Source of the DNA: an uncultured Eubacteriales bacterium
GTDB taxonomy: Bacteria > Bacillota > Clostridia > Peptostreptococcales > Anaerovoracaceae
Reading direction: 5' to 3'
DNA: 64,000 bases
Assembly: GCA_902790905.1 (NCBI GenBank)
Contig: CADATO010000020.1
Span: 1-64,000, forward strand
Shown here: positions 24,371 through 33,390 of the stretch, in pieces
Position numbering within the stretch: position 1 is the first letter of the stretch
How the letters are laid out: each line of letters begins with the position of its first letter
Made by a program: the position numbers and the translations under genes
Notes under the pieces: model-generated
Database searches by the model: none
Seen by the model: only the letters and a program-made list of their open reading frames with translations
What the model was told of the DNA's origin: nothing

Positions 24371-24408
24371 AGATAACAGTTGTTATCTAAAAACCAACAG
24401 TTTATAAT
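24371..24408 (+). promoter_or_regulatory. Adhesin-operon promoter with 18-base palindromic operator
   Basis: AGATAACA-GT-TGTTATCT (24371-24388) is an inverted repeat with 8-base arms. The -35 box TTGTTA (24380-24385) lies inside it, 17 bases before TATAAT (24403-24408). A dimeric regulator bound here would block RNA polymerase. Transcription should begin at about 24415. Confidence 0.7.
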
Positions 24409-24413
24409 ACAAA

Positions 24414-24511
24414 TAACTAAAGGATGTTGATGGTGGATGTTTATACCCTCTGCCAAAAAAGCAGAGTTTTAAATAGTTAGTTATCCTTTTGGTCCAAAGG
24501 AGAGTAAAGAC
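24414..24511 (+). ncRNA. Structured leader with a possible translational switch
   Basis: The start of the transcript (ATAACTAA, 24414-24421) pairs with TTAGTTAT (24477-24484), enclosing CTCTGC-caaaaaa-GCAGAG. Two exclusive pairings follow. ATCCTTT (24483-24489) can pair with AAAGGAT (24419-24425) or, as TCCTTT, with the ribosome-site bases AAAGGA (24496-24501). That is the logic of a riboswitch or thermosensor that hides or frees the ribosome site. I do not recognise it as a known class. Confidence 0.5.
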
Positions 24512-27500
24512 ATGATTGCAAAAGGAATAAGGAGCGATAGGAGGAGAAAACAGAGGCGCAAAGTATTCAGCTGGCTGATGGTACTTTGCATGGTGCTGAC
24601 CATGTTTACACCCCAGTTCGCGAGCGCGGAGGCAGGACAAGTACCCGCGCACAGTAAGACAATTCATGATAACGGCGACGGCACTTACAATCTAGAGCTG
24701 TCCGTCACCGGCGATGCGGATGATGAAACGCAAGAGGCCGGAAAGGTCAACATTGTCGTCATCTACGACACATCGTCGAGTATGACCAGCAATGCGCAGG
24801 GCAGCAACTATACGCGTGCTGACCAGGCTGAGGATGTCGTCCACGACTTCCTGACTAATCTGGCCACTTACCAGAACGATGCCCGCGATAATATCAACGT
24901 CGCGCTGGTCACGTTCGCCAGAACTTCGAACAACCAGGGGTCTGGCTGGACGACCGATGTGACGGGGATCGCGAACCGCTTTGATGATGGCGGGACCGAC
25001 CGCCAGACCAGCAGGAACTACAGCGGGACTGCGGCAAACGGCACCAACTGGGAGTCTGCAATTGACGCAGCTGTCGAGCGGGTCAGATCTGCACCAGGTG
25101 GCGCAGATGTTCCGACCTTCGTCATCATGATGACTGACGGTGCCTGCACAGCTTCCGGCAACGGCAACAATGCAATTAACCCGTCCGGCGCCAGCATCGG
25201 CCAGCTTCGCCCCTTCTACACTGCCGCGACTGACGAAGCTTATGCGCTCGCGCAGGCTTGCGAGGCCACCGGCGGTACTTTCTATGGTATCTACGCATAT
25301 GGGACTGAGGCAGACCTGCTCGACGACCTCATGTACTTTTCCGAGAACAATCAGCATCGCGGTGGCAACATCAACAATGTCGTGGCAGCGACACAAGATG
25401 CGCCGAACTTCTTCCGCGCAGCTGACACCTCTGCGCTTAACACTGCTATCACGGAAATCTTTAACGAGGTCGTCAACTCGCTTGGTATCTCCTCCGTCTC
25501 CATCAGTGACGGCACTACCAATCAAGTCACGACCGGTACTGGTGTTTCAGAACTCCTTGAAGTCGACGGTTCCTCGTACAAGTATTGGATTTCTATTCCT
25601 GTGGTAAATAACCAGTTTACCCGCAAGATGAACGTCGTGGAAGACGGTGTTTCCAGGGTAGAAACGGTAACCTACACGGTCACCGACAACGGGGACGGCA
25701 CTTGCAGAGTCAACTGGACGGAGGGCGGCTCGGCCAAGAGCGTCACGGTTAGCGGCTCTGTTTCCTCCGGTAATTTCAAGTACCAGTGGACAGCGTCGAA
25801 CGATCTGTATAAGTACAATCCCCCTGCCGCCCGCCTCGTTAACGGTTCGGTGGAGTGGAATCTTTCCTCCGTGGGAACCCTGCTTGACGGAGTTACTTAT
25901 TCTGTGACCTTCGACGTGTATCCCAGCCAGGAGACCCTCGACGATGTCGCGGACATCAAGAATAATCCCGGCCCGAACGGCGCATGGAAAGATCTCGATC
26001 CTGCTGTCCAGCAGTACATCGACGTAAACGGCAACCTTAAGACCAACACCACTGCTACACTTACCTATTCCGATACCCGACTTGATAACCCGGGGCCGAA
26101 GACATCTACATATACGAACCCCGATCCTGTTAAGAACAGCGCCGTCGAGCAGATGGCAGTCACGAAGGAATGGGATAACGCACTGACTGAGGAGTGGAAA
26201 AAACCTGACGGCATCGTGCTCAATGTTACGCGCGATGACGACCCGCACTACACGGTAACTCTCACCGACGACAACGATTGGCAGGGATCCGTTTATGTCT
26301 CCATCGGTATCATGGGCGAAGACGGCAAGCCGCTCAAAGGCTCTGAAGGCCACGACTTCACCTTTACTGAGCCGGAGATCCAGGGCGAAGGCTTTAAGTG
26401 GGAAATCGACGCTCCGACCGTGCACCCGATGCTCATCAACAACCAGCCGACGATGCTCATTAAGGTTGATAAGAAACATCCTGCACCGAGTGGCGCAAAG
26501 ACCTACGAGTTCAACGACGCTACTTATTATGTCGGCGATGAGGGGGTAGCCCTTACCGCGACCAACGAGCGCCGTTCCAGCATCAACCTGGTCAAGACCG
26601 TCATCGGTGAGGATGTGCCGGAAGATGCCGTCTTCCCGTTCACACTGAATGTCACAGATCCGCTTGCTCCTGCTACTGCCCCGACACAGACAGAGGATCC
26701 GAATCACGATTCTGACTACTGGATCTGGATCTCGGTCTGGGATAAGGATAAACAGAATGTCACAGATGCTGTGGTCAGCGGTGCTACTTATGCAGGCGGC
26801 AGCTGGTACTACGGCGAGAGCGGCAAGAACATCGTTCTGAACGTCAAAGACGGTTACTCGATCCGTATCAACAATGTACCTGTCGGCACGACCTATACCA
26901 TCACCGAGGGTAATAACCTCCCGACAGGTTTCATATTCGAAGGTGCTGATATCAAGTTTACCGACGGCAGACAGCCCGATCCCGACTGGGCCTTCACCGG
27001 CAACCAGACGTCTACGGGTTCGGTCGATAGCACCAATGCTGTCTATACCATCACATATACCAATAAGTATGAACTGAGAGACATCACTGTCGAAAAGATC
27101 TGGGATGATGCCAGCAACCAGGACGGCGTAAGACCGACAGAACTCGCCCTGACTCTGAACGGGATGCCGGCGGGCATGACTGCTCCCACCCCGATCATTG
27201 AGAAGAACGGCGACATATGGACCTATACCTGGAAAGCGGTTCCCAAATACGATGCTGACGGCGAGGAGATCGCATACACCGTAACAGAGAATACCGTTCC
27301 GGATGACTACACATGCACGGATACGAAAGCACTCGACGGCGAATCGATCACCAATAGCCATACGCCTGAACTCATCGACATCCCGGTCACAAAGGTCTGG
27401 GAGGACAAGGAGAACCAGGATCAAATCAGACCTGACAGTGTTACGGTCGAGCTCCGTGCGAACGGACAGGCGGTCATTGATCCGACCACGGAGGAGGCTC

Positions 27501-30373
27501 TTTCTCTCACGCTCAATGAATCGAACAATTGGACCGGTACATTCGAGGATCAGCCCAAGAATGCGGGCGGCCAGGCGATTACGTACACCGTCATCGAGAA
27601 TACGACCGACGTCATCACAGGTACAGACGGACTCGGGACCTATGCTTTCGAAGTGACCGGAAGCGTGGCCAGCGGGTTCACAGTGACCAACACCCATACT
27701 CCGGCACTGACCAAGTATAAGGTGACAAAGGCCTGGGTGGATGCGAACAACCAGGATGGATACCGTCCTGACAGCGTCACCGTACACCTTATGAATGGTG
27801 ATGAAGTTGTTGATACGCAGACGCTGACAGCAGCGAACAAATGGACCTATGAGTGGACGGAGCTGCCGAAGTTTGACGGCAAGACGGAGATCGATTACAG
27901 CGTCAAAGAGGACCCCATCGAACATTACACAATGACCAGTAATAAAGAGACGAAGACGGATGACGGAGTTGAAGCAGTCATCACCAATACACATGAGACA
28001 GAGAAGACTACCTTCACTGCCACAAAGGTGTGGGTCGATGACAACGACCGCGACGGTCTCCGGCCGGATTCGGTCACTGTGCAGCTGCAGGATAAAGACG
28101 GCAACAAGTACGGTGATCCCGTCGAGCTGAATGCAGCCAATGAATGGACCTACACATGGGAAAACCTTGATGTGTACCCGAAAGTCGATGAGGATCCGGA
28201 TGCTGCTGAGACTGACAGCACCGGACAGGATCAGGACAACTCCGGTACAGAAGGCCAGCCGGCGCAAAGAAGCGTACCTGCTGCAGAGCCTGCTGAGGGA
28301 GACGCGCAGACTGTAGAATCGCCTGCCGAGGATACAGAAGCCGTCACACCTGACGAAGCGGTCGAAGAAACCCCGGTTGACGAGAGTGAGGCAGTTGCCG
28401 AACCGGATGAAGAAGTCATCGAGGGACCGGAAAAGAGAGAGGCTCGGACACGCGACGGGGCAGAAAAGATCGAGTACACCGTTGTAGAGGTCGTAGTTCC
28501 GGACGGTTACAAAGTCTCTTACGAAGAAGTCAAGGATGGTGACACTGTGACCGGCGTTACGGTAACGAACACCCATACTCCTGAGACGATCAACATCGAT
28601 GTTAAAAAAGTCTGGAAGGATGCCGACAACGTGGATGGCATCAGACCGGATGAAATCAAAGTAAACCTGAAGGCGGACGGTACGGTCGTGGGTTCCAAGG
28701 TTCTGGATGAAGACAATAAGTGGGCCGACACGTTCAAGGGTCTGCCTAAGTATAAGGAAGGTGCGAGCGGGGTAGCAATCGAATACACCGTCGAAGAAGT
28801 GACCGACAGTGTCATCACCGGCACGGACGGCTCCGGCACCTACAGCTTCGAAGTGACCGGCAGCGCTGCAAATGGCTTCACAGTCACGAATACGCATACG
28901 CCGGAAGTTATCAACATCCCAGTAACGAAGAAGTGGGAAGATAAGGAGGATATGGACAAGATCCGTCCTGCTTCCGTGACCGTACAGCTTCTGGCGGACG
29001 GTACGGCGGTCGATGGCAAGACACTGCAACTGACTGCAAGCGACAGCTGGACCGGTACATTCGAAGATCTGCCCAAGTATAAAGAAGGCAAGACCGGAAC
29101 AGAAATCGTCTACACAATTGAGGAAGTCAAGGATAACGTAATCACCGGCACCGACGCAAAAGGCACCTACGCGATCGTAGGCGTTTCCGGAAGCGCCAGC
29201 GAGGGCTTCACCGTCACCAACAAACACACACCGCGCACCGATGTCTCGATCACGAAGGTCTGGGACGATGCGGATGATGTCGACAGCTACCGGCCGACAG
29301 CGGATCAGTTCAAAGCATATGTTGAACTGTATGCGAACGGTGTGAAAGTGGATGCCGAGGCGGAAGTCACTGTGGATTCTGACGACAGCAACAAGTTCCT
29401 GGTGAAGTTCAAGGATCTGCCCGCATTCGATGCTAATGGCAATCCCATCACCTATACAGTGAAAGAGCTTATCGGCAAGATCGAAAACTATAATGTAGTC
29501 GGGGCAGATGAGGTGGCAGCTGGCGGTACAATCACAAACAAACACGAACCGGACAAAACGGAAGTCGTAATCACCAAGACTTGGTCTGATATGGACAACA
29601 AATACAAACTGCGTCCGACAACAGAGGAATTTAAAGACAGCATCCATCTGATGGTCGGCGAAGAAGAGGCCAAGGATGCGGAAGGCAAAGCCTATGTACC
29701 GACCGTGACAGTCGGCGAAGACGGCAACACGTATATCGTCACGTACAGCGGCCTTCCGAAGAATGAGTTGGTCGACGGTGAATCTGCCGCAATCGAGTAC
29801 TCCGTCAAGGAAGATGAAATCGCAGGATACACTGCTGAGATCGGTGATATCACGAAAGAGACCGACGAGGAGACCGGAGCCGTCACGTATACCATCGACA
29901 TCGATAACACGATGGAGTTCGGTGACGTCAGGATCACGAAGGAACTTCTCAGCATCGAGAACCTGAGCCTCGGCAATGACGAGAGCAGCGACAAGACATC
30001 GTTCGTGTACAGCGTCAAAGCAACTATGGAAGTCGGCGAGAAGACAGTCACCGTCTACGACGGCTACGTGACACTGGACTTCAGCGGAACGGGCACAGAG
30101 TTCGCGGTCATCGAAAACCTACCGGCCGGCGCGGTGGTAGAGGTCGAAGAGGTCTACAGCGGCGCGTCGTACACCAAGCAGACCGGTCCCGATTGGGATG
30201 CGGAAGATCAGACGGTCGTGGCGGACGAAACGATCAACGTGGACTTCAGCAACGACTACAACAACGGCCTGACGCAGGGCTGCGCGATCCAGAACGAATA
30301 CGTAGCGGAAGGCGGCAGCTGGGTGCATCTCACAGAAGTCATCAACAACAACATGGAACTGCAAGTGCGGTAA
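24512..30373 (+). CDS. Giant VWA/Cna-B surface adhesin (1953 residues)
   Basis: Signal peptide ending FASAEA (about 1-41). A von Willebrand A domain follows at about 78-315, with MIDAS DTSSS (Asp86-Ser88-Ser90) and MMTDGACT. Two degenerate beta domains come next, then at least eight Cna-B repeats from about residue 850 to 1800. Each opens with K-x-W-x-D..N/D..D..RP-x-S-V and most close with VTNTHTP, the Lys/Asn/Glu set that makes isopeptide bonds. One repeat is interrupted by a long acidic Pro/Glu-rich segment (about 1228-1315). A final beta domain precedes the end ELQVR; there is no LPXTG or membrane helix. It heads an operon of TasA-like and anchored surface proteins. Confidence 0.88.
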   Translation: MIAKGIRSDRRRKQRRKVFSWLMVLCMVLTMFTPQFASAEAGQVPAHSKTIHDNGDGTYNLELSVTGDADDETQEAGKVNIVVIYDTSSSMTSNAQGSNYTRADQAEDVVHDFLTNLATYQNDARDNINVALVTFARTSNNQGSGWTTDVTGIANRFDDGGTDRQTSRNYSGTAANGTNWESAIDAAVERVRSAPGGADVPTFVIMMTDGACTASGNGNNAINPSGASIGQLRPFYTAATDEAYALAQACEATGGTFYGIYAYGTEADLLDDLMYFSENNQHRGGNINNVVAATQDAPNFFRAADTSALNTAITEIFNEVVNSLGISSVSISDGTTNQVTTGTGVSELLEVDGSSYKYWISIPVVNNQFTRKMNVVEDGVSRVETVTYTVTDNGDGTCRVNWTEGGSAKSVTVSGSVSSGNFKYQWTASNDLYKYNPPAARLVNGSVEWNLSSVGTLLDGVTYSVTFDVYPSQETLDDVADIKNNPGPNGAWKDLDPAVQQYIDVNGNLKTNTTATLTYSDTRLDNPGPKTSTYTNPDPVKNSAVEQMAVTKEWDNALTEEWKKPDGIVLNVTRDDDPHYTVTLTDDNDWQGSVYVSIGIMGEDGKPLKGSEGHDFTFTEPEIQGEGFKWEIDAPTVHPMLINNQPTMLIKVDKKHPAPSGAKTYEFNDATYYVGDEGVALTATNERRSSINLVKTVIGEDVPEDAVFPFTLNVTDPLAPATAPTQTEDPNHDSDYWIWISVWDKDKQNVTDAVVSGATYAGGSWYYGESGKNIVLNVKDGYSIRINNVPVGTTYTITEGNNLPTGFIFEGADIKFTDGRQPDPDWAFTGNQTSTGSVDSTNAVYTITYTNKYELRDITVEKIWDDASNQDGVRPTELALTLNGMPAGMTAPTPIIEKNGDIWTYTWKAVPKYDADGEEIAYTVTENTVPDDYTCTDTKALDGESITNSHTPELIDIPVTKVWEDKENQDQIRPDSVTVELRANGQAVIDPTTEEALSLTLNESNNWTGTFEDQPKNAGGQAITYTVIENTTDVITGTDGLGTYAFEVTGSVASGFTVTNTHTPALTKYKVTKAWVDANNQDGYRPDSVTVHLMNGDEVVDTQTLTAANKWTYEWTELPKFDGKTEIDYSVKEDPIEHYTMTSNKETKTDDGVEAVITNTHETEKTTFTATKVWVDDNDRDGLRPDSVTVQLQDKDGNKYGDPVELNAANEWTYTWENLDVYPKVDEDPDAAETDSTGQDQDNSGTEGQPAQRSVPAAEPAEGDAQTVESPAEDTEAVTPDEAVEETPVDESEAVAEPDEEVIEGPEKREARTRDGAEKIEYTVVEVVVPDGYKVSYEEVKDGDTVTGVTVTNTHTPETINIDVKKVWKDADNVDGIRPDEIKVNLKADGTVVGSKVLDEDNKWADTFKGLPKYKEGASGVAIEYTVEEVTDSVITGTDGSGTYSFEVTGSAANGFTVTNTHTPEVINIPVTKKWEDKEDMDKIRPASVTVQLLADGTAVDGKTLQLTASDSWTGTFEDLPKYKEGKTGTEIVYTIEEVKDNVITGTDAKGTYAIVGVSGSASEGFTVTNKHTPRTDVSITKVWDDADDVDSYRPTADQFKAYVELYANGVKVDAEAEVTVDSDDSNKFLVKFKDLPAFDANGNPITYTVKELIGKIENYNVVGADEVAAGGTITNKHEPDKTEVVITKTWSDMDNKYKLRPTTEEFKDSIHLMVGEEEAKDAEGKAYVPTVTVGEDGNTYIVTYSGLPKNELVDGESAAIEYSVKEDEIAGYTAEIGDITKETDEETGAVTYTIDIDNTMEFGDVRITKELLSIENLSLGNDESSDKTSFVYSVKATMEVGEKTVTVYDGYVTLDFSGTGTEFAVIENLPAGAVVEVEEVYSGASYTKQTGPDWDAEDQTVVADETINVDFSNDYNNGLTQGCAIQNEYVAEGGSWVHLTEVINNNMELQVR

Positions 30374-30391
30374 CAGAGGGGGTAGAGCAAG

Positions 30392-30892
30392 ATGAAAAGA
30401 AACAAACTTTTACTGACGGCCCTGGCAGTGATCCTGACCCTTGGGCTGATGGTCGCCCCCGCGATGGCGTACTTCACGTCGCATACGGAAGCGGCGGGCG
30501 GCGTGCAGCTGGAGCTCGGGTACAAGACGACGCTGCATGAAGACGTGGACGGGTTCACGAAGACGATCTCGGTCGGCAACGAAGGGCCGGAGAGCTGCTA
30601 CGTGAGAGTGCAGGCGTTCGCGAGCGACGGCATGAAGCTGGATGTGAGCGGCGACTGGACGAAGAGCGGCGACTGGTATTACTACAACGGCATCGTCGAG
30701 GCGGGCGGCACGACAAGTGATCTGGCCGTATCGATCAGCAACGTGCCGGAATCGGCGGTCGACGGGCAGATCATCGACGTGGCGATCGTCTATGAAGCGG
30801 CGAAGGTGATCTTCAACGAAGACGGATCGTATAAGCCGGCAACGGATGCCACCAATTGGGAACTCAAGCCCGCTACTACGGAAGGGGAGTGA
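30392..30892 (+). CDS. TasA/CalY-like fibre protein, short form
   Basis: A 166-residue protein with signal peptide MKRNKLLLTALAVILTLGLM...AMA followed by YFTSHTEA, the SipW-type cleavage context of TasA/camelysin-family proteins. A beta-sandwich follows (VGNEGPESCYVRVQAFAS). A well-placed ribosome site (AGAGGGGGTAGAGC) lies 18 bases after the adhesin stop. TasA-family proteins form extracellular fibres in biofilm matrix. Fibre formation is inferred from family and locus. Confidence 0.65.
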   Translation: MKRNKLLLTALAVILTLGLMVAPAMAYFTSHTEAAGGVQLELGYKTTLHEDVDGFTKTISVGNEGPESCYVRVQAFASDGMKLDVSGDWTKSGDWYYYNGIVEAGGTTSDLAVSISNVPESAVDGQIIDVAIVYEAAKVIFNEDGSYKPATDATNWELKPATTEGE

Positions 30893-30898
30893 TGAACG

Positions 30899-31585
30899 AT
30901 GAAAGCAAAGAATAGAAAACGCTCCCAGATCATCACCGGAGCTCTGCTTGTTCTGGCGGTCGCGGCTCTCATGTTCGGCGGCATCGGCGGCGCAAGAGCA
31001 GTACTGACTCCGTCGGAATCGTATACTGCGGATATCGCTACGCAGAATGCGGCGCTGCAGATCAATGAAAACAAGACACCGGTTGCGGAGGGCAGCGAAC
31101 TGCTCTCCGGCCTGCCGGACAACATTAATGTCGGACAGCTCTACGAAGAGACGATCACTGTGACCAACACTGGTACGATCGATCAGTACGTCCGCGTCAG
31201 CGTCCAGAAATACTGGACAGAAGACGGGAAGCGGACCGACCTTGATCCGGCGCTGATCAAACTCGAAACCGGCGGCGATTGGGCCATCGATGAGGAAGCT
31301 TCCACACCGGAGCGCACCGTTCTGTACTACACCGATGTGCTGCCGGCAGGCGAGACGACCACCCCGGTAGTTACAAAGATCGGCGTAGACGGCAAGGTGG
31401 CGACGATGGCGACGCAGACCTCGGAGGTCTCCGGCGATTACACGACGTTCACGACAACGTATGACTACAACGACCTGAGCTTCAACCTCGAGGTCAGCGC
31501 GGACGGCATCCAGGACCACAACGCAAAGGATGCGGCTATCAGCGCATGGGGTGTCGATGCATCCCAGTTCATTCCAGGTATGTAG
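30899..31585 (+). CDS. TasA/CalY-like fibre protein, long form
   Basis: A 228-residue protein with a signal (ITGALLVLAVAALMFGGIGGARA) followed by a TasA-like mature start, LTPSESYTADIATQNAALQI. The donor strand-type beta-sandwich carries VTNTGTIDQYVRVSVQKYW, the typical TasA N-T-G-x-x-x-Y-V-R motif. It starts 6 bases after the preceding stop, with GGAAGGGGAGTGATGA as ribosome site. Likely main fibre subunit, processed by the SipW-type peptidase at 33391. Confidence 0.7.
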   Translation: MKAKNRKRSQIITGALLVLAVAALMFGGIGGARAVLTPSESYTADIATQNAALQINENKTPVAEGSELLSGLPDNINVGQLYEETITVTNTGTIDQYVRVSVQKYWTEDGKRTDLDPALIKLETGGDWAIDEEASTPERTVLYYTDVLPAGETTTPVVTKIGVDGKVATMATQTSEVSGDYTTFTTTYDYNDLSFNLEVSADGIQDHNAKDAAISAWGVDASQFIPGM

Positions 31586-31601
31586 AGGATAAGGAGGTAC
31601 G

Positions 31602-32285
31602 ATGATGAAAAGAAATATGATGACAGTACTCCTTGTGCTCCTGATGATGGTCTTCCCGGCTACGGTCTTTGCGGATGACGCCGGAACGGTCACATACAAC
31701 GGGACGGATCTGGACGCGGCGTTCAAGTCGATCGATGTCAGCGACCTGCAGCCGGGCGATGAGCAGACCTATGAGATCACGCTCAAGAACGGCAGCGAGG
31801 TCGAGGCGGACTGGTGGCTGAGCAACACCGTCATCAGGTCGCTTGAGGACAGAACGTCCGCGAGCGGCGGCGCGTACACCTACATCCTGCAGTACAACGG
31901 CGAGGATATCTATAACAACACGACGGTCGGCGGCGAGAGCACGAAGGGCGGCAAAGGCCTGCACCAGGCGACCAACGCGATGGAAGAGTTCTTCTTCCTG
32001 GCGACGATGCCTGCCGGCGGGAGCGGCACGATCACGCTGACGGTCGCGCTGGACGGCGAAACGCAGGGCAATGCGTATCAGAATGCGACAGGCGAGATCA
32101 AACTGCAGTTTGCTGTCGAACCGCACACTACTGCCAAACCGGAACCGCCCAAGAAGGTCCAGACAGGCGATACCAGTAACATGATGCCGTATTACATCGC
32201 AGCGATGGCGGCAGGTCTGATGCTCCTGCTGCTGGCGATCGGCCGTATGAGAAGAACACGCAAGGAGGGCAAGGCAGATGAGTAA
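31602..32285 (+). CDS. Membrane-anchored surface protein with sortase-like QTGD tail
   Basis: Signal peptide (MKRNMMTVLLVLLMMVFPATVFA), a beta-rich ectodomain (VSDLQPGDEQTYEITLKNGS), a proline-containing stalk (TAKPEPPKK), then VQTGDTSN, a hydrophobic helix (YYIAAMAAGLMLLLLAIG) and a basic tail RMRRTRK. This copies the LPXTG sorting-signal layout with VQTGD in place of LPXTG. Anchoring by a sortase, or simply a membrane anchor for the fibre, is likely. No sortase gene is in the window. It overlaps the next gene by 8 bases. Confidence 0.7.
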   Translation: MMKRNMMTVLLVLLMMVFPATVFADDAGTVTYNGTDLDAAFKSIDVSDLQPGDEQTYEITLKNGSEVEADWWLSNTVIRSLEDRTSASGGAYTYILQYNGEDIYNNTTVGGESTKGGKGLHQATNAMEEFFFLATMPAGGSGTITLTVALDGETQGNAYQNATGEIKLQFAVEPHTTAKPEPPKKVQTGDTSNMMPYYIAAMAAGLMLLLLAIGRMRRTRKEGKADE

Positions 32286-33219
32286 AAGAAAGATGATCGC
32301 AGGATCACTGCTGACGCTCGTCATGGTGCTTTCCTGCATGATGTTCGGCATGACATCGGTCGCGTTTGCAGACACTGAGTACTATGACTACACCGTCAGA
32401 GTGTTCGGCGGCGAACAGGGTGATGTCGTCGGAGAAACACCGGCAGTCTATAAGGCGGACAGTGACGGCAACTACGGCAGCTGGGATCCGGACAAGTACT
32501 CTGTCACGATGAAGAATGACAAGTATTACTTTAAGAATTGGCACATTGCCGGGCAGGAAAAGGTGGCCACCGGGTTTCCAGTCACAGAAGACGTCGACGT
32601 GGTAGCTTCCTACGGGGTGAAGGGCGATGACATCGTCGCCTACACGGTCACCTTTACGGATGCGAGCGGCGCAGAACTGCGTGCATCCCAGACCTACTAC
32701 GGCAAGATCAATGAGAAGCCGGTGGTATCCTATCTGTACATTGACGGGTATACCCCGCAGGCGCTGGCGCTGACAAAGACGCTGGTCGCTGACGAATCGC
32801 AGAACGTGTTCCCGTTCGTGTATACGGCGGGCAGTGTTGACAACGGCGGCAGCACCACGGGCGGCGAAGGTGCTGCAGCAGGCGGGACAACGGCAGGCGG
32901 CGCAGCAGCTGGTACTACCGGTGGCACGGCAGGTGCAGCCGGTGCCGGGGATGCCGGTGCGACAGGCGGTGCAGGCGCAGATGGTGCAGCTGCCATCGAT
33001 GATGATGCGGCGCCGCAGACACAGCCGGCAGACGTCGTCGACCTCGACGATGACGAAACCCCGCTGGCGCCTGGCGATGCGGACGAGCAGGACGGCGAGA
33101 AGAAGGGCGGTCTCGGGATGGGTCTTTACCTCGGGATCGGCATCGGCATCGCAGCGATCATCGCAGCGATCGCGGCACTGCTGAGAAGACGCGGCAACGA
33201 CGAAGCTGCAGGTGAATAG
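32278..33219 (+). CDS. Surface protein with MucBP-like domain and Gly/Ala/Thr-rich stalk
   Basis: A 313-residue protein: signal peptide (SLLTLVMVLSCMMFGMTSVAFA), two beta segments (DYTVRVFGGEQGDVV; YTVTFTDASGAELRASQTYY, MucBP/Listeria-repeat-like), and a low-complexity Gly/Ala/Thr stalk (about 185-240). An acidic segment DLDDDETPLA and a C-terminal membrane helix (MGLYLGIGIGIAAIIAAIAA) with a basic end follow. The DETPLA-type stretch before the helix is common in anchored surface proteins. It shares the operon and should display or anchor fibres. Confidence 0.7.
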   Translation: MSKRKMIAGSLLTLVMVLSCMMFGMTSVAFADTEYYDYTVRVFGGEQGDVVGETPAVYKADSDGNYGSWDPDKYSVTMKNDKYYFKNWHIAGQEKVATGFPVTEDVDVVASYGVKGDDIVAYTVTFTDASGAELRASQTYYGKINEKPVVSYLYIDGYTPQALALTKTLVADESQNVFPFVYTAGSVDNGGSTTGGEGAAAGGTTAGGAAAGTTGGTAGAAGAGDAGATGGAGADGAAAIDDDAAPQTQPADVVDLDDDETPLAPGDADEQDGEKKGGLGMGLYLGIGIGIAAIIAAIAALLRRRGNDEAAGE

Positions 33220-33238
33220 AATAAGAGTATTGTGAAAG

Positions 33239-33270
33239 AGCGGGTGATCCAGACGGGTCATCCGCTTTTC
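33239..33270 (+). terminator. Terminator of the adhesin/fibre operon
   Basis: AGCGGGTGATCC-agac-GGGTCATCCGCT followed by TTTC. A smaller hairpin TTGCCCGGC-act-GCCGGGAA lies about 25 bases on. Confidence 0.7.
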
Positions 33271-33390
33271 TATTTGGCGCATCAAAAAAAGTTGCCCGGC
33301 ACTGCCGGGAATTTGTAAAACGCGGTCTGTTCCGGCGCGGTTTCGTTTATAATAGGAACATATCTACAAAGAAAAGGAAGAGGTCGTTTT

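Noticed and set aside
25547..29647. Antisense open frame of about 1366 codons opposite the adhesin
   Set aside because: Shadow of the Thr/Asp/Val-rich repeats; the sense strand has signal peptide, VWA and Cna-B motifs.
27000..29700. Possible DNA repeat array or CRISPR-like pattern
   Set aside because: The periodicity is that of encoded Cna-B domains of about 80-115 residues with diverged codons, not short identical repeats with spacers.
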